Below, in pieces: positions 35,380 to 43,799 of a DNA stretch of 64,000 nt. A program made the translations under genes and the position numbers. The notes beneath the pieces were generated by a model. It did not search any database, was not told where the DNA came from, and was given only the letters and a program-made list of their open reading frames with translations. The stretch comes from Arthrobacter humicola (lineage in GTDB: Bacteria > Actinomycetota > Actinomycetes > Actinomycetales > Micrococcaceae): assembly GCF_022803015.1 (NCBI RefSeq), contig NZ_JAFKON010000004.1, forward strand, positions 248,001-312,000, written 5' to 3'. Within the stretch, counting starts at the first letter, position 1; each line of letters begins with the position of its first letter.

Positions 35380-36579
35380 TTACAGGTCGCGGATGGTGCG
35401 CAGGGCCGCCGCCGTGAGCACCTGGATGCCCAGGCCCAGCGCCCGCTCATCGACGATGTAGTCACCGCGGTGGAGGTCATACTCTTCCCCGCCGGGCATC
35501 TTCGTGCCGAGGCGCATCATGGCGCCGGGGGTGTCGGCCAGGAACCAGGCAAAGTCTTCCCCGCCCATGGACTGCGGGGTCAGGACCACGGCGCCCTCGC
35601 CGATTTCGGCGCGGGCCGCGGCCTCGATCAGCGCGGTCTCGTGCTCGGAGTTGACCACCGGCGGCACGCCGCGGGTGTGTTCCAGGTGGACATCGACGCC
35701 GTACGGCTCGGCGACCTGCCGGATGATGTCGTCGAGCAGCTCGCCGGCGTCGTGCCAGGCGTCACGGTCCAGGCAGCGCATGGTGCCGGCCATGTAGCCG
35801 CTGCCCGGGATGGCGTTCGGGGCCGAGCCCGCGGAGATCTGCCCCCAGACCACGGACACGCCGCTGCGGACATCGACGCGGCGCGAGAGCACTGCGGGAA
35901 CGTTGACCGCGATCTGCGCCAGGGCGAAGACCAGCTCCTCGGTCAGGTGCGGGCGCGAGGTGTGGCCGCCGCGGCCGGAAAGTTCAATCTTGATGGTGTC
36001 CGAGGCGGAGGTGATCGCCCCGATCCGGGTGCCGATCTTGCCGATCTCGATCCGGGGGTCGCAGTGCAGCGCCAGGATGCGCGGCACGCCTTCCAGGACG
36101 CCCTGTTCGATGCACGAGGTGGCGCCGCCGGGCATGGTCTCCTCGGCCGGCTGGAAGATGATCCGGACGGTCCCGCGCAGAGGGGAGGCCTCGTGCATGC
36201 GCTGCAGGACCAGCGCGATCCCGAGCATGGTGGCAGTGTGGACGTCGTGGCCGCAGGCATGGGTCACGCCGTGGTTCTTCGAGGCGAACTCAAGGCCCGT
36301 TTCCTCGATGATGGGCAGGGCGTCGATATCCCCGCGCAGTGCGGTGGCGATGGGACCCTGTCCGACGTCGACCGTCAGGCCTGTGCCCTCGAGGCGGCGC
36401 GGCTTGAGCCCGGCTTCCTCGAGCCGTTTCGCCAGCTTGTCGGTGGTGCGGAACTCCTTGAACGAAAGTTCCGGATGCGCATGGAGGTCGCGGCGGAAAG
36501 CGATCAGCTCCGGCAGGAGGGGCTCCAGCCACGGCCCCACGAGAGTCGTGGGCTCAGCTTCAGTCGAATAGTTGCGCAC
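35380..36579 (-). CDS. M20 family amidohydrolase
   Basis: This 399-residue M20D-type metalloenzyme resembles N-acyl-amino-acid or indole-3-acetyl-amino-acid hydrolases. Metal-binding features are HACGHDVHTATMLG (around residues 107-120), PAEETMPGGATSC and the late His in PQSMGGEDFAWFL (Glu-Asp). A dimerisation/lid domain begins near SGRGGHTSRPHL. The start is a GTG at 36579. Such enzymes cleave acyl or peptide-like amides (hippurate, N-acetyl amino acids), but the substrate is not evident. It has no clear operon partner; manC lies upstream with its own start. Confidence 0.9.
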   Translation of the reverse strand: MRNYSTEAEPTTLVGPWLEPLLPELIAFRRDLHAHPELSFKEFRTTDKLAKRLEEAGLKPRRLEGTGLTVDVGQGPIATALRGDIDALPIIEETGLEFASKNHGVTHACGHDVHTATMLGIALVLQRMHEASPLRGTVRIIFQPAEETMPGGATSCIEQGVLEGVPRILALHCDPRIEIGKIGTRIGAITSASDTIKIELSGRGGHTSRPHLTEELVFALAQIAVNVPAVLSRRVDVRSGVSVVWGQISAGSAPNAIPGSGYMAGTMRCLDRDAWHDAGELLDDIIRQVAEPYGVDVHLEHTRGVPPVVNSEHETALIEAAARAEIGEGAVVLTPQSMGGEDFAWFLADTPGAMMRLGTKMPGGEEYDLHRGDYIVDERALGLGIQVLTAAALRTIRDL

Positions 36580-36676
36580 GGAATAACTCTATCGAGCGGC
36601 CAAAGAATAGCGGCATCGGGTACGGCGCGTTACGGATTGCTGAACATTGCACAGGCCGTGATCCGCTCTCCTCCGG

Positions 36677-37810
36677 CTACAGGACGTCGGTGTCGCCCTT
36701 GGCCTTGATGGCATCCACGGCCTGCTTGACCCGCTGCGAGTGTTCCTTGGTGGTGACCAGCAGGGCGTCCGGGGTGTCAACGATCACGACGTCCTTGATG
36801 CCGATCAGGGCGATCACCCGCTTGGTATCGGAGACCACCACGCCGCTCGCGTTCTCGGTGAAGACGCGTGCGCCCTCGCCCAGGACCGTGACCTCGTCGA
36901 CTTCCTTGGCGCTGTTGAGCCGGCCCACGGAGGCGAAGTCCCCGACGTCGTCCCAGAGGAACGTTCCGGGCACCACGGCGACGTCGCCGGCGGCGGCGGC
37001 GGGCTCGGCGACGGCGTAGTCAATAGCGATCTTGGGCAGCGTGGGCCACACCCGCGCCGTGACAGCGTCGCGCTCCGGAGTGTCCCAGGCCTTGGCGATC
37101 TCCTGGAGGCCGGCGAAGAGCTCGGGCTGGTTGGCTTCGAGGTGCTTAAGCATCAGCGAGACCGGGGCCACGAACATGCCCGCGTTCCAGACATATTCGC
37201 CGCTGTCGACGTACTCCTGGGCCACTTCCTCGCTGGGCTTCTCCACGAACTCCACCACGGACTGCGCACTGGGCGCGTCCGGGATGTGGAGGTTCGCGCC
37301 GGAACGGATGTAGCCGAATCCGGTGGAGGGATGGGTCGGCTTGATGCCGATGGTGACGATCTTCCCCGCGGCCGCGGTGTAGACGGCTTCACGGACGGCG
37401 TCCTGGAAGAGGTCGTCCGGGCTGATGACCTGGTCCGCGGCAAACGAGCCCATGATGATGTCCGGGTCCCGCTCGTGGAGGATGGCCGCGGCGAGTCCGA
37501 TCGCAGCACCGGAGTCTTTGGGCTCGCTCTCCAGGACGAGGTCGGCTTCCAGGACCTCAGGCAGCTGGCGGCAGACGGCTGCCCTGTGGGCGGAGCCGGT
37601 CACCACCAGCACGTGCTTGCCGGCGACGGGCTGGAGGCGGTCATAGGTCGCGCGCAGCAGAGTACTGCCCGAACCGGTGAGGTCGTGAAGGAATTTCGGG
37701 GCTGCTGCCCGTGACAGGGGCCAGAGGCGGGTCCCCACTCCGCCCGCCGGAATGACCGCAATAAAACGGTCCAGCGGTGAATCCTGGCTTGTCACTTTGT
37801 CTGTAGTCAT
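36677..37810 (-). CDS. manC: mannose-1-phosphate guanylyltransferase
   Basis: The enzyme makes GDP-mannose from mannose 1-phosphate and GTP, for glycan and lipid mannosylation. The 377-residue protein has the nucleotidyltransferase motif FIAVIPAGGVGTRLWPLSRAAAPKFL, VEKPSEEVAQEYV, and WNAGMFV as in the GMP family. The bifunctional phosphomannose isomerase domain is absent, so the reaction is the transferase alone. The ATG at 37810 is preferred over the preceding GTG: a TAAAGT -10 lies seven bases upstream and no Shine-Dalgarno sequence is visible, indicating a leaderless mRNA. Divergent from sdhC. Confidence 0.92.
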   Translation of the reverse strand: MTTDKVTSQDSPLDRFIAVIPAGGVGTRLWPLSRAAAPKFLHDLTGSGSTLLRATYDRLQPVAGKHVLVVTGSAHRAAVCRQLPEVLEADLVLESEPKDSGAAIGLAAAILHERDPDIIMGSFAADQVISPDDLFQDAVREAVYTAAAGKIVTIGIKPTHPSTGFGYIRSGANLHIPDAPSAQSVVEFVEKPSEEVAQEYVDSGEYVWNAGMFVAPVSLMLKHLEANQPELFAGLQEIAKAWDTPERDAVTARVWPTLPKIAIDYAVAEPAAAAGDVAVVPGTFLWDDVGDFASVGRLNSAKEVDEVTVLGEGARVFTENASGVVVSDTKRVIALIGIKDVVIVDTPDALLVTTKEHSQRVKQAVDAIKAKGDTDVL

Positions 37811-37817
37811 CACGGCT

Positions 37818-37823
37818 ACTTTA
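37818..37823 (-). promoter_or_regulatory. manC: -10 element, leaderless start of manC
   Basis: TAAAGT is followed by seven bases and the ATG at 37810. No clear -35 was found. Confidence 0.45.
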
Positions 37824-37958
37824 GCCGACGGCGGCCAATTCGGTCCGAATTGAGCCGCGATCCGGCCCTACCGGCGCCTGCGACCACAGCCAAATGTGGC
37901 GTTCGTCTCAAAACAAACGCAAAACCGCGCCGGGGCCGGTCAACAAGGAGTTCCCAAA

Positions 37959-37987
37959 TTGAATAAGCTGTTAGCGAAGCCTAGATT
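37959..37987 (+). promoter_or_regulatory. sdhC: sdhCDAB promoter
   Basis: The -35 TTGAAT (37959-37964), a 17-base spacer and -10 TAGATT (37982-37987) predict a start near 37994, giving an 84-base leader before sdhC. Confidence 0.6.
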
Positions 37988-37994
37988 TAGGCTT
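37977..37994. promoter_or_regulatory. palindrome covering the sdh -10 element
   Basis: AAGCCTA (37977-37983) and TAGGCTT (37988-37994) are perfect 7-base arms around GATT. The centre lies within the -10 hexamer, the position of a repressor operator. The regulator is not known. Confidence 0.5.
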
Positions 37995-38077
37995 GAGCTT
38001 ACGAGTGCTCTCGCAGCAGGCGTTCCCCCCGCGTGGATCCCATGCCAGCGCCGCTGTGTTGCAGGGAGGTTTATTCA

Positions 38078-38458
38078 GTGCCGACAAAACCAGCTGGCAC
38101 CTTGTACCGCGGCCGTGAAGGCATGTGGTCCTGGGTTGGACACCGCATTACCGGTGTAGTGATTTTCTTCTTCTTGTTGGTCCACGTGCTGGACACCTCA
38201 TTGGTGCGTGTGTCCCCCGAGGCCTACACCGCAGTGATTGGTGCCTACAAGAACCCCCTCATGGCCCTGGGTGAAACGGGCCTTGTCGCGGCGATCGTGT
38301 TCCACGCCTTCAACGGCCTGCGGATCATCGCCGTCGACTTCTGGAAGAAGGGTGCCAAGTACCAGCGTCAGATGCTCTGGACGGTCCTGGGCCTCTGGGT
38401 CGTCGTCATGGTCGGCTTCTCCATCCGCCACCTGTCCCTCGCCCTTGGAGGTCACTAA
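38078..38458 (+). CDS. sdhC: succinate dehydrogenase cytochrome b556 subunit
   Basis: SdhC is a membrane anchor of complex II and carries heme b. The 126-residue protein has three hydrophobic segments. Heme-type His residues occur in WSWVGHRITGVVIFFFLLVHVLDT and in IVFHAFNGLRIIAVD. The frame opens earlier (38033), but the GTG at 38078 has AGGGAGGT seven to eight bases upstream and gives the family-like N-terminus PTKPAGTLYRGREGMWSWVGHR. It is the first gene of sdhCDAB, three bases from sdhD, and is expressed from the promoter at 37959-37987. Confidence 0.94.
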   Translation: MPTKPAGTLYRGREGMWSWVGHRITGVVIFFFLLVHVLDTSLVRVSPEAYTAVIGAYKNPLMALGETGLVAAIVFHAFNGLRIIAVDFWKKGAKYQRQMLWTVLGLWVVVMVGFSIRHLSLALGGH

Positions 38459-38461
38459 GCC

Positions 38462-38956
38462 ATGACTGCAACCATTCAAAGCCCACGTAGTGGAAAACCC
38501 AGTAGTGGAAAACCCAGTAGTGGAAAGATCCAGCCAAAGTACCGCCGCACTGGCGGTTCCAAGGGCAACTTCGAGATGCTCGCCTGGCTCTTCATGCGCC
38601 TCTCCGGCGTCGTGCTGGTGGTGCTGATCTTCGGCCACCTGACCGTGAACCTGCTGGTCGGCGAGGGCATCCACGCGATCGACTTCGGCTTTGTGGCCGG
38701 CAAGTGGGCCGACCCGTTCTGGCAGTTCTGGGACCTGGCCATGCTGTGGCTCGCCATGCTGCACGGCACCAACGGCGTCCGCACGATCATCAATGACTAC
38801 GCCGAGAAGGACGCAACGCGCCTTTGGCTGAAGATTGTGCTCTACGCGGCCACCACGGTCATCATCATCCTGGGCACCCTGGTCATCTTCACGTTCAATC
38901 CGTGCCCCGTGGCCAACGGCGTCCAGCTTCCCGGCGGTTTCTGCCCCGCGCCTTAG
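38462..38956 (+). CDS. sdhD: succinate dehydrogenase hydrophobic membrane anchor subunit
   Basis: This 164-residue second membrane anchor has three hydrophobic segments from about residue 45. Characteristic wording is LFMRLSGVVLVVLIFGHLTVNLLV (heme/quinone region) and GTNGVRTIINDYAEK. The first 35 residues are a hydrophilic Lys/Ser/Gly-rich extension that contains a short tandem repeat (GKPSS) encoded by 15-base DNA units. It follows sdhC by three bases. The family is named by position in the operon as well as by membrane pattern. Confidence 0.93.
   Translation: MTATIQSPRSGKPSSGKPSSGKIQPKYRRTGGSKGNFEMLAWLFMRLSGVVLVVLIFGHLTVNLLVGEGIHAIDFGFVAGKWADPFWQFWDLAMLWLAMLHGTNGVRTIINDYAEKDATRLWLKIVLYAATTVIIILGTLVIFTFNPCPVANGVQLPGGFCPAP
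38488..38526 (+). repeat. sdhD: tandem 15-base repeat in sdhD
   Basis: Units 38488-38502 and 38503-38517 are identical (TAGTGGAAAACCCAG), and a third partial copy of nine bases follows. They encode the SGKPS repeat in the N-terminal tail and can change length without a frameshift. Confidence 0.9.
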
Positions 38957-39148
38957 CGGCGCAGCCGTAATGGTTCAGCCGTAGCGGCGGAACCGCAGCG
39001 GACAGGAGCCCGTAAGGGCAGGAATCCGCGGTCCGTCACGGCAACTGATCTTGCCTGCCGAGCGCAGGCGCAGATTGCACGAGACTTCACCGGGCAGGCG
39101 CGGCCTGCCGGTGGTTTATAGCGAATTTTGAGAGAAAGAGCGTCTGGT

Positions 39149-40948
39149 ATGCAGGTCCATAAGTACGACGTCGTGATCGTCGGTGCCGGTGGCGCCGGGA
39201 TGCGCGCGGCGATCGAATCAGGTCAGCGCGCCCGAACAGCAGTACTGACCAAGCTCTACCCCACGCGGTCCCACACCGGCGCGGCGCAGGGCGGCATGTG
39301 TGCAGCTCTGGCCAACGTCGAGGAAGACAACTGGGAGTGGCACACCTTCGACACCATCAAGGGCGGCGACTACCTGGTTGACCAGGACGCCGCCGAGGTC
39401 ATGGCGAAGGAAGCGATCGACGCCGTCCTGGACCTGGAAAAGATGGGCCTGCCGTTCAACCGCACGCCCGAGGGCCGCATTGACCAGCGCCGCTTCGGTG
39501 GCCACACCCGCGACCATGGCAAGGCACCGGTCCGCCGCGCCTGCTACGCCGCCGACCGCACCGGCCACATGATCCTGCAGACCCTGTACCAGAACTGCGT
39601 CAAGCACAACGTCGAGTTCTACAACGAGTACTACGTCCTGGACCTGCTGACCGTCGAAGAGGACGCTGTCCGCGAGGACGGCACGCCGTACAAGCAGAAG
39701 CGCGTCGCCGGCGTCGTGTCCTACGACCTCGCCTCCGGCGAGCTGCACGTCTTCCAGGCCAAGTCCGTGGTGTTCGCCTCCGGCGGCGCCGGCAAGGTCT
39801 TCAAGACCACCTCCAACGCCCACACCCTGACCGGTGACGGCATGGGCATCGCGTTCCGCCGGGGCATCCCCCTGGAGGACATGGAATTCTTCCAGTTCCA
39901 CCCGACCGGCCTGGCCGGCCTGGGCATCCTGCTCTCCGAGGCCGCCCGCGGCGAAGGCGCGATCCTGCGCAACTCCGAGGGTGAACGCTTCATGGAGCGC
40001 TACGCGCCCACCATCAAGGACCTCGCCCCGCGCGACATCGTGGCCCGCTCCATGGCCAACGAAGTCCGTGAGGGACGCGGCTGCGGCCCGAACAAGGACT
40101 ACGTCCTCCTGGACCTGACGCACCTTGAGCCTGCGCACATCGATGCCAAGCTGCCGGACATCACCGAGTTCGCCCGCACCTACCTGGGTGTGGAGCCGTA
40201 CACGGAGCCGGTTCCGGTGTTCCCGACGGCGCACTACGCCATGGGCGGCATCCCCACGAACATCAGCGCCGAGGTCCTCCAGGACAACGACACGGTGGTC
40301 CCGGGCCTCTACGCCGCCGGCGAGGTCGCCTGCGTCTCCGTCCACGGCTCCAACCGCCTGGGCACCAACTCGCTGCTGGACATCAACGTGTTCGGCAAGC
40401 GCGCCGGCATCGCCGCCGCCGAGTACGCCAAGACCGCCGACTTCGTGGAGCTCCCCGTTGACCCGGAGGCCTACACGCTGAACCTGCTGGACCACGTCCG
40501 CACCTCTGACGGCACCGAGAAGGTCGCTGCGATCCGCAAGGAACTGCAGGACACCATGGACGCCAACATGCAGGTGTTCCGCACCGCCGACACGCTGAAC
40601 CAGGTCCTGAAGGACATTGCCTCCTTCGAGGAGCGGTACCAGCGCATCAGCGTCCAGGACAAGGGCAAGCGCTTCAACCTGGACCTGCTCGAGGCGGTGG
40701 AGCTGGGCTTCCTGCTCGAGCTCGCCAAGGTCATGACCGTGGCGGCCCTGCACCGCGAGGAATCCCGCGGCGGCCACTTCCGCGAGGACTTCCCCGAGCG
40801 CGACGACGAAAAATTCATGAAGCACTCCATGGCGTACAAGGATGACCACGCCCCGGCGGACGGTTCCGCCGAGTCGATTGCCGGCATCCGGCTTGCCACC
40901 AAACCGGTGGTCTTTACGCGCTACGAGCCGATGGTGAGGAAGTACTAA
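39149..40948 (+). CDS. sdhA: succinate dehydrogenase flavoprotein subunit
   Basis: SdhA oxidises succinate to fumarate and passes electrons to SdhB. The 599-residue protein has the FAD motif VVIVGAGGAGMRAA at residues 8-21 and the FAD-linked His H42 (RSHTGAAQGGM). Substrate-binding wording is FHPTGLAG and the catalytic Arg/His region is in HGSNRLGTNSLLDINVFGKRA. The frame opens at TTG 39128, but the ATG at 39149 fits the family N-terminus and has a GAAAGAG ribosome site. A 192-base spacer with GC-rich repeats precedes it. sdhB starts one base after its stop. Confidence 0.96.
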   Translation: MQVHKYDVVIVGAGGAGMRAAIESGQRARTAVLTKLYPTRSHTGAAQGGMCAALANVEEDNWEWHTFDTIKGGDYLVDQDAAEVMAKEAIDAVLDLEKMGLPFNRTPEGRIDQRRFGGHTRDHGKAPVRRACYAADRTGHMILQTLYQNCVKHNVEFYNEYYVLDLLTVEEDAVREDGTPYKQKRVAGVVSYDLASGELHVFQAKSVVFASGGAGKVFKTTSNAHTLTGDGMGIAFRRGIPLEDMEFFQFHPTGLAGLGILLSEAARGEGAILRNSEGERFMERYAPTIKDLAPRDIVARSMANEVREGRGCGPNKDYVLLDLTHLEPAHIDAKLPDITEFARTYLGVEPYTEPVPVFPTAHYAMGGIPTNISAEVLQDNDTVVPGLYAAGEVACVSVHGSNRLGTNSLLDINVFGKRAGIAAAEYAKTADFVELPVDPEAYTLNLLDHVRTSDGTEKVAAIRKELQDTMDANMQVFRTADTLNQVLKDIASFEERYQRISVQDKGKRFNLDLLEAVELGFLLELAKVMTVAALHREESRGGHFREDFPERDDEKFMKHSMAYKDDHAPADGSAESIAGIRLATKPVVFTRYEPMVRKY

Positions 40949-40949
40949 G

Positions 40950-41732
40950 ATGAGCGCTGAACTCGCTGAGCCAGCATCCAAGATCGAACTGCCCGCCGGC
41001 GTCGGCGGGGGCGGGGAAATCCCGTCCTTCGACGTCACCCTGCGCGTGCGCCGCTACAACCCCGAGGTCTCCGAGGACGCCACGTGGGATGACTTCAAGG
41101 TCACCATGTACGGCACCGACCGTGTCCTGGACGCCCTGCACAAGATCAAGTGGGAGATGGACGGCAGCGTCTCCTTCCGCCGTTCCTGCGCCCACGGCGT
41201 CTGCGGCTCCGATGCCATGCGCATCAACGGCCGCAACCGCCTCGCCTGCAAGACCCTGCTGAAGGACCTGGACACGTCCAAGCCCATCACGGTCGAGCCC
41301 ATCAAGGGCCTGCCCGTGGAGAAGGACCTGATCGTGGACATGGAGCCTTTCTTCCAGTCCTTCCGCGAAGTCATGCCCTTCCTGATCAACCGTGGCCACG
41401 AGCCCACCAAGGAACGCCTGCAGTCCGCCGAGGACCGCGAACGGTTCGATGACACCACCAAGTGCATCCTGTGCGCCGCGTGCACCTCGTCCTGCCCGGT
41501 GTTCTGGACCGACGGGCAGTACTTCGGCCCGGCGGCGATCGTCAACGCGCACCGCTTCATCTTCGATTCCCGTGATGACGCCGGCGACATGCGCCTGGAG
41601 ATCCTCAACGACAAGGAAGGCGTGTGGCGCTGCCGCACCACCTTTAACTGCACCGAAGCATGCCCCCGCGGCATCCAGGTCACGCAGGCAATCGCTGAGG
41701 TCAAGCAGGCCATCCTGTCCCGCAAGGTCTAA
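40950..41732 (+). CDS. sdhB: succinate dehydrogenase iron-sulfur subunit
   Basis: SdhB carries electrons from FAD to quinone through three clusters. The 260-residue protein has the [2Fe-2S] set CAHGVCGSDAM with a later Cys in RLACKTL, the [4Fe-4S] set CILCAACTSSCP and the [3Fe-4S] set C-x-x-x-F-x-C-x-x-x-CP in CRTTFNCTEACPRGI. A proline-rich N-terminus precedes the ferredoxin fold. It completes the sdhCDAB operon and is followed by a terminator hairpin. Confidence 0.97.
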   Translation: MSAELAEPASKIELPAGVGGGGEIPSFDVTLRVRRYNPEVSEDATWDDFKVTMYGTDRVLDALHKIKWEMDGSVSFRRSCAHGVCGSDAMRINGRNRLACKTLLKDLDTSKPITVEPIKGLPVEKDLIVDMEPFFQSFREVMPFLINRGHEPTKERLQSAEDRERFDDTTKCILCAACTSSCPVFWTDGQYFGPAAIVNAHRFIFDSRDDAGDMRLEILNDKEGVWRCRTTFNCTEACPRGIQVTQAIAEVKQAILSRKV

Positions 41733-41780
41733 GGATCGGTTCCACCGGCCCGCATTAACGGCTTCACCTTCAGTAGTTAC

Positions 41781-41827
41781 CGACGACGGCGCCTCTCACC
41801 TTCCGGGTGGGGGCGCCGCCGTCGTTT
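41781..41827 (+). terminator. intrinsic terminator of sdhCDAB
   Basis: A 13-bp stem with one mismatch (41781-41793 with 41812-41824) contains an inner CACC/GGTG hairpin and is followed by TTT. Confidence 0.7.
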
Positions 41828-41866
41828 CCGCCCTCACTGATTCGCCCTCACACGAAAGGGGACACT

Positions 41867-42631
41867 TTGTCCCACTCAGAAAAAGTCTCGTTCCTGGGTT
41901 CCACCGGCGAGCGGCTCTCCGGCGTGCTGGATCTGCCGGAGGGCCCGGTCAAGGGCTGGGGTGTGTTCTCGCACGGCTTCACCCTGGGCAAGGACAGCCC
42001 CTCGGCGTCGCGGATGTGCAAGGCCCTGGCGGACAATGGCGTGGGCATGCTCCGGTTCGACAACGTGGGGCTCGGAGAGTCGGCGGGAATGTGGTCGGAG
42101 GGGTCCTTCAGCCACAAGGTGGCCGACACCGTCAAGGCCGCCGAATTCATGCGGGACTCAGACCGGCGGGTTTCCCTGCTGGTGGGCCATTCGTTTGGCG
42201 GCGCGGCCGTCCTGTCCGCCGCGCGGCAGATCCCGGAGCTGAGGGCCGTGGCCACCGTGGGTGCCCCCTTCTCCCCCAAGCACGTGGCGCACGTCTTTGA
42301 CGCGGCCCTGGACCGCATCCTGAGCGAGGGAAGCGCCGAAGTGGACCTCGGCGGCAAGCGGGTGGAGATCCGCCGGCACTTCGTCGAGGATCTCGAGAAG
42401 GCGGACCTGACGGACTGCATCCGGCAGCTGCACAAGCCGCTCATGGTGCTGCACTCCCCCACCGACAATACGGTCGGGATCGAAAACGCCAGCACCATCT
42501 TCCAGACGGCACGCCACCCGCGCAGCTTCGTCTCGCTGGAGGGCAGCGACCACCTCCTGACCGGCAAAGGCCAGGCGGCCCGTGCGGCCAAGATTATTTC
42601 GGCGTGGGCCGACCAGTACCTCGACGCCTGA
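41867..42631 (+). CDS. alpha/beta hydrolase
   Basis: This 254-residue serine hydrolase has the nucleophile in LLVGHSFGGAAVLSAA, an Asp in LHSPTDNTVGIENA and a His in LEGSDHLLTGKG, forming the catalytic triad. It resembles the N-terminal half of bifunctional alpha/beta hydrolase-OsmC proteins (wording GWGVFSHGFTLGKDSPSASRMCKAL), but the OsmC half is absent. Substrate unknown. The frame opens upstream at 41807; the TTG at 41867 with AAAGGGG upstream gives the compact start MSHSEKVSFLGSTG. The last 38 bases overlap the convergent BrkB gene. Confidence 0.85.
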   Translation: MSHSEKVSFLGSTGERLSGVLDLPEGPVKGWGVFSHGFTLGKDSPSASRMCKALADNGVGMLRFDNVGLGESAGMWSEGSFSHKVADTVKAAEFMRDSDRRVSLLVGHSFGGAAVLSAARQIPELRAVATVGAPFSPKHVAHVFDAALDRILSEGSAEVDLGGKRVEIRRHFVEDLEKADLTDCIRQLHKPLMVLHSPTDNTVGIENASTIFQTARHPRSFVSLEGSDHLLTGKGQAARAAKIISAWADQYLDA

Positions 42632-43799
42632 ACGCGGCGGCCAGCGGCCTGCGGCGGGCCCGCTGCTCTACCGGGGTTTTACCCGGCTGGACGCGCCGGG
42701 CACCCCAGCCGGTGGTCGCGGCGGCGGGCCCGGCCTTGAGGTCCTCTTCCCGGATCGCCACCCACGCGGCGCAGATCACGTAGACCTGGCTGACCAGGTT
42801 GAACCAGATCAGCAGGCCGATGATGATGGCGAAGGGCGCCAGAATGGGGTTCTTGCCCGCGCTGGCCAGCAGCTGGGTGCTGAAGATCTGCAGGATGGTG
42901 GTGCCCACCGCGGCGAGAATGGTCCCTTCCAGCAGGGAGCGCCGGGCCGGCTTCAGCCCGGCGGCCACCCGGTACATGATCAGGGCGGTGCCCCAGCCGA
43001 GCAGCAGCGGGACGAGGATCGTGACGGAGGTCGTCAGCGGCCCGGCAATTATCGGCTCGAGGCCCAGCTGCCCGGTAACCCATCCGGCGGCCGTCCCGAA
43101 GATCAGCGAGGCCGCGGAGCTGACTACCAGGGCCAGCCCCATCAGCAGCAGCGTGCCGACGTCCTTGAGTATCTGCAGGATCGGATTCATCACCAAGGGG
43201 CCGAGTTGCATCATGCTCCGCATACCGTCGCGGATGCCGCTGATCCAGCCCAGGGACGTGAACACCGTCACCACGGCGGCGATCCCGGCGGCCCAACCCA
43301 GGCTGGTGGGGTTCAGCAGCGCATAGGGGTCAACCAGCCCCTCGCTGCCGTCGACCTGCAACAGGCCGGGCGCGGCGGCGGCCACACTCCTGATGACCTG
43401 GTCCAGCAGGGCCGGGTGGTCGCTGAGCACGAGGCCGGCCAAGGACAAGCCAGTGGCCAACAGGCCCGTGATGGAGAAAAACATCCGGAAGCCGATGCCG
43501 GCACTCAACAGCGGGCCACGCTGACGCAGGTAGTGCGAGTATGCGCGCAGGGGCAGCAGCATGTTCAGCCGGGCCAGGAGCCAGTTCATCATCGCGATCA
43601 GGGACGCGACCATGCCGCCGCCGGAGCGCCGGGCCCGGCCCCATTCGACCCTCTTGCGGATGACTTCCAGTTTCAGCCCGGCCAGATCGGTGGGGAGCGG
43701 CGGCTTATCGGGCGCCTGCGGTGCCGTCCGGGCCTCTGTCGTGATCAGGTTTGGTCCCAAAATCGAGCTCTTCCCGTAGCTGCCAGATGCCGTTGTCAT
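42594..43799 (-). CDS. YihY/virulence factor BrkB family membrane protein
   Basis: This 401-residue protein has six hydrophobic segments and belongs to the YihY/UPF0761 (BrkB) family of uncertain function, sometimes linked to transport. Wording RGPLLSAGIGFRMFFSITGLLATG, GLLIWFNLVSQVYVICAAWVA and FSTQLLASAGKNP is family-like. The N-terminal 90 residues and the last 45 are hydrophilic and basic. The ATG at 43799 lies inside the preceding gene, overlapping it by 95 bases. No nearer start exists until an internal Met at about residue 63, so a shorter product cannot be excluded. Confidence 0.85.
   Translation of the reverse strand: MTTASGSYGKSSILGPNLITTEARTAPQAPDKPPLPTDLAGLKLEVIRKRVEWGRARRSGGGMVASLIAMMNWLLARLNMLLPLRAYSHYLRQRGPLLSAGIGFRMFFSITGLLATGLSLAGLVLSDHPALLDQVIRSVAAAAPGLLQVDGSEGLVDPYALLNPTSLGWAAGIAAVVTVFTSLGWISGIRDGMRSMMQLGPLVMNPILQILKDVGTLLLMGLALVVSSAASLIFGTAAGWVTGQLGLEPIIAGPLTTSVTILVPLLLGWGTALIMYRVAAGLKPARRSLLEGTILAAVGTTILQIFSTQLLASAGKNPILAPFAIIIGLLIWFNLVSQVYVICAAWVAIREEDLKAGPAAATTGWGARRVQPGKTPVEQRARRRPLAAAFRRRGTGRPTPK

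Noticed and set aside
37959..38159. TTG-initiated open frame with AAGGAG upstream, ahead of sdhC
   Set aside because: It overlaps the -10 and palindrome of the sdh promoter and then runs through sdhC in another frame. The peptide has no family-like features, and the promoter would lie inside it.
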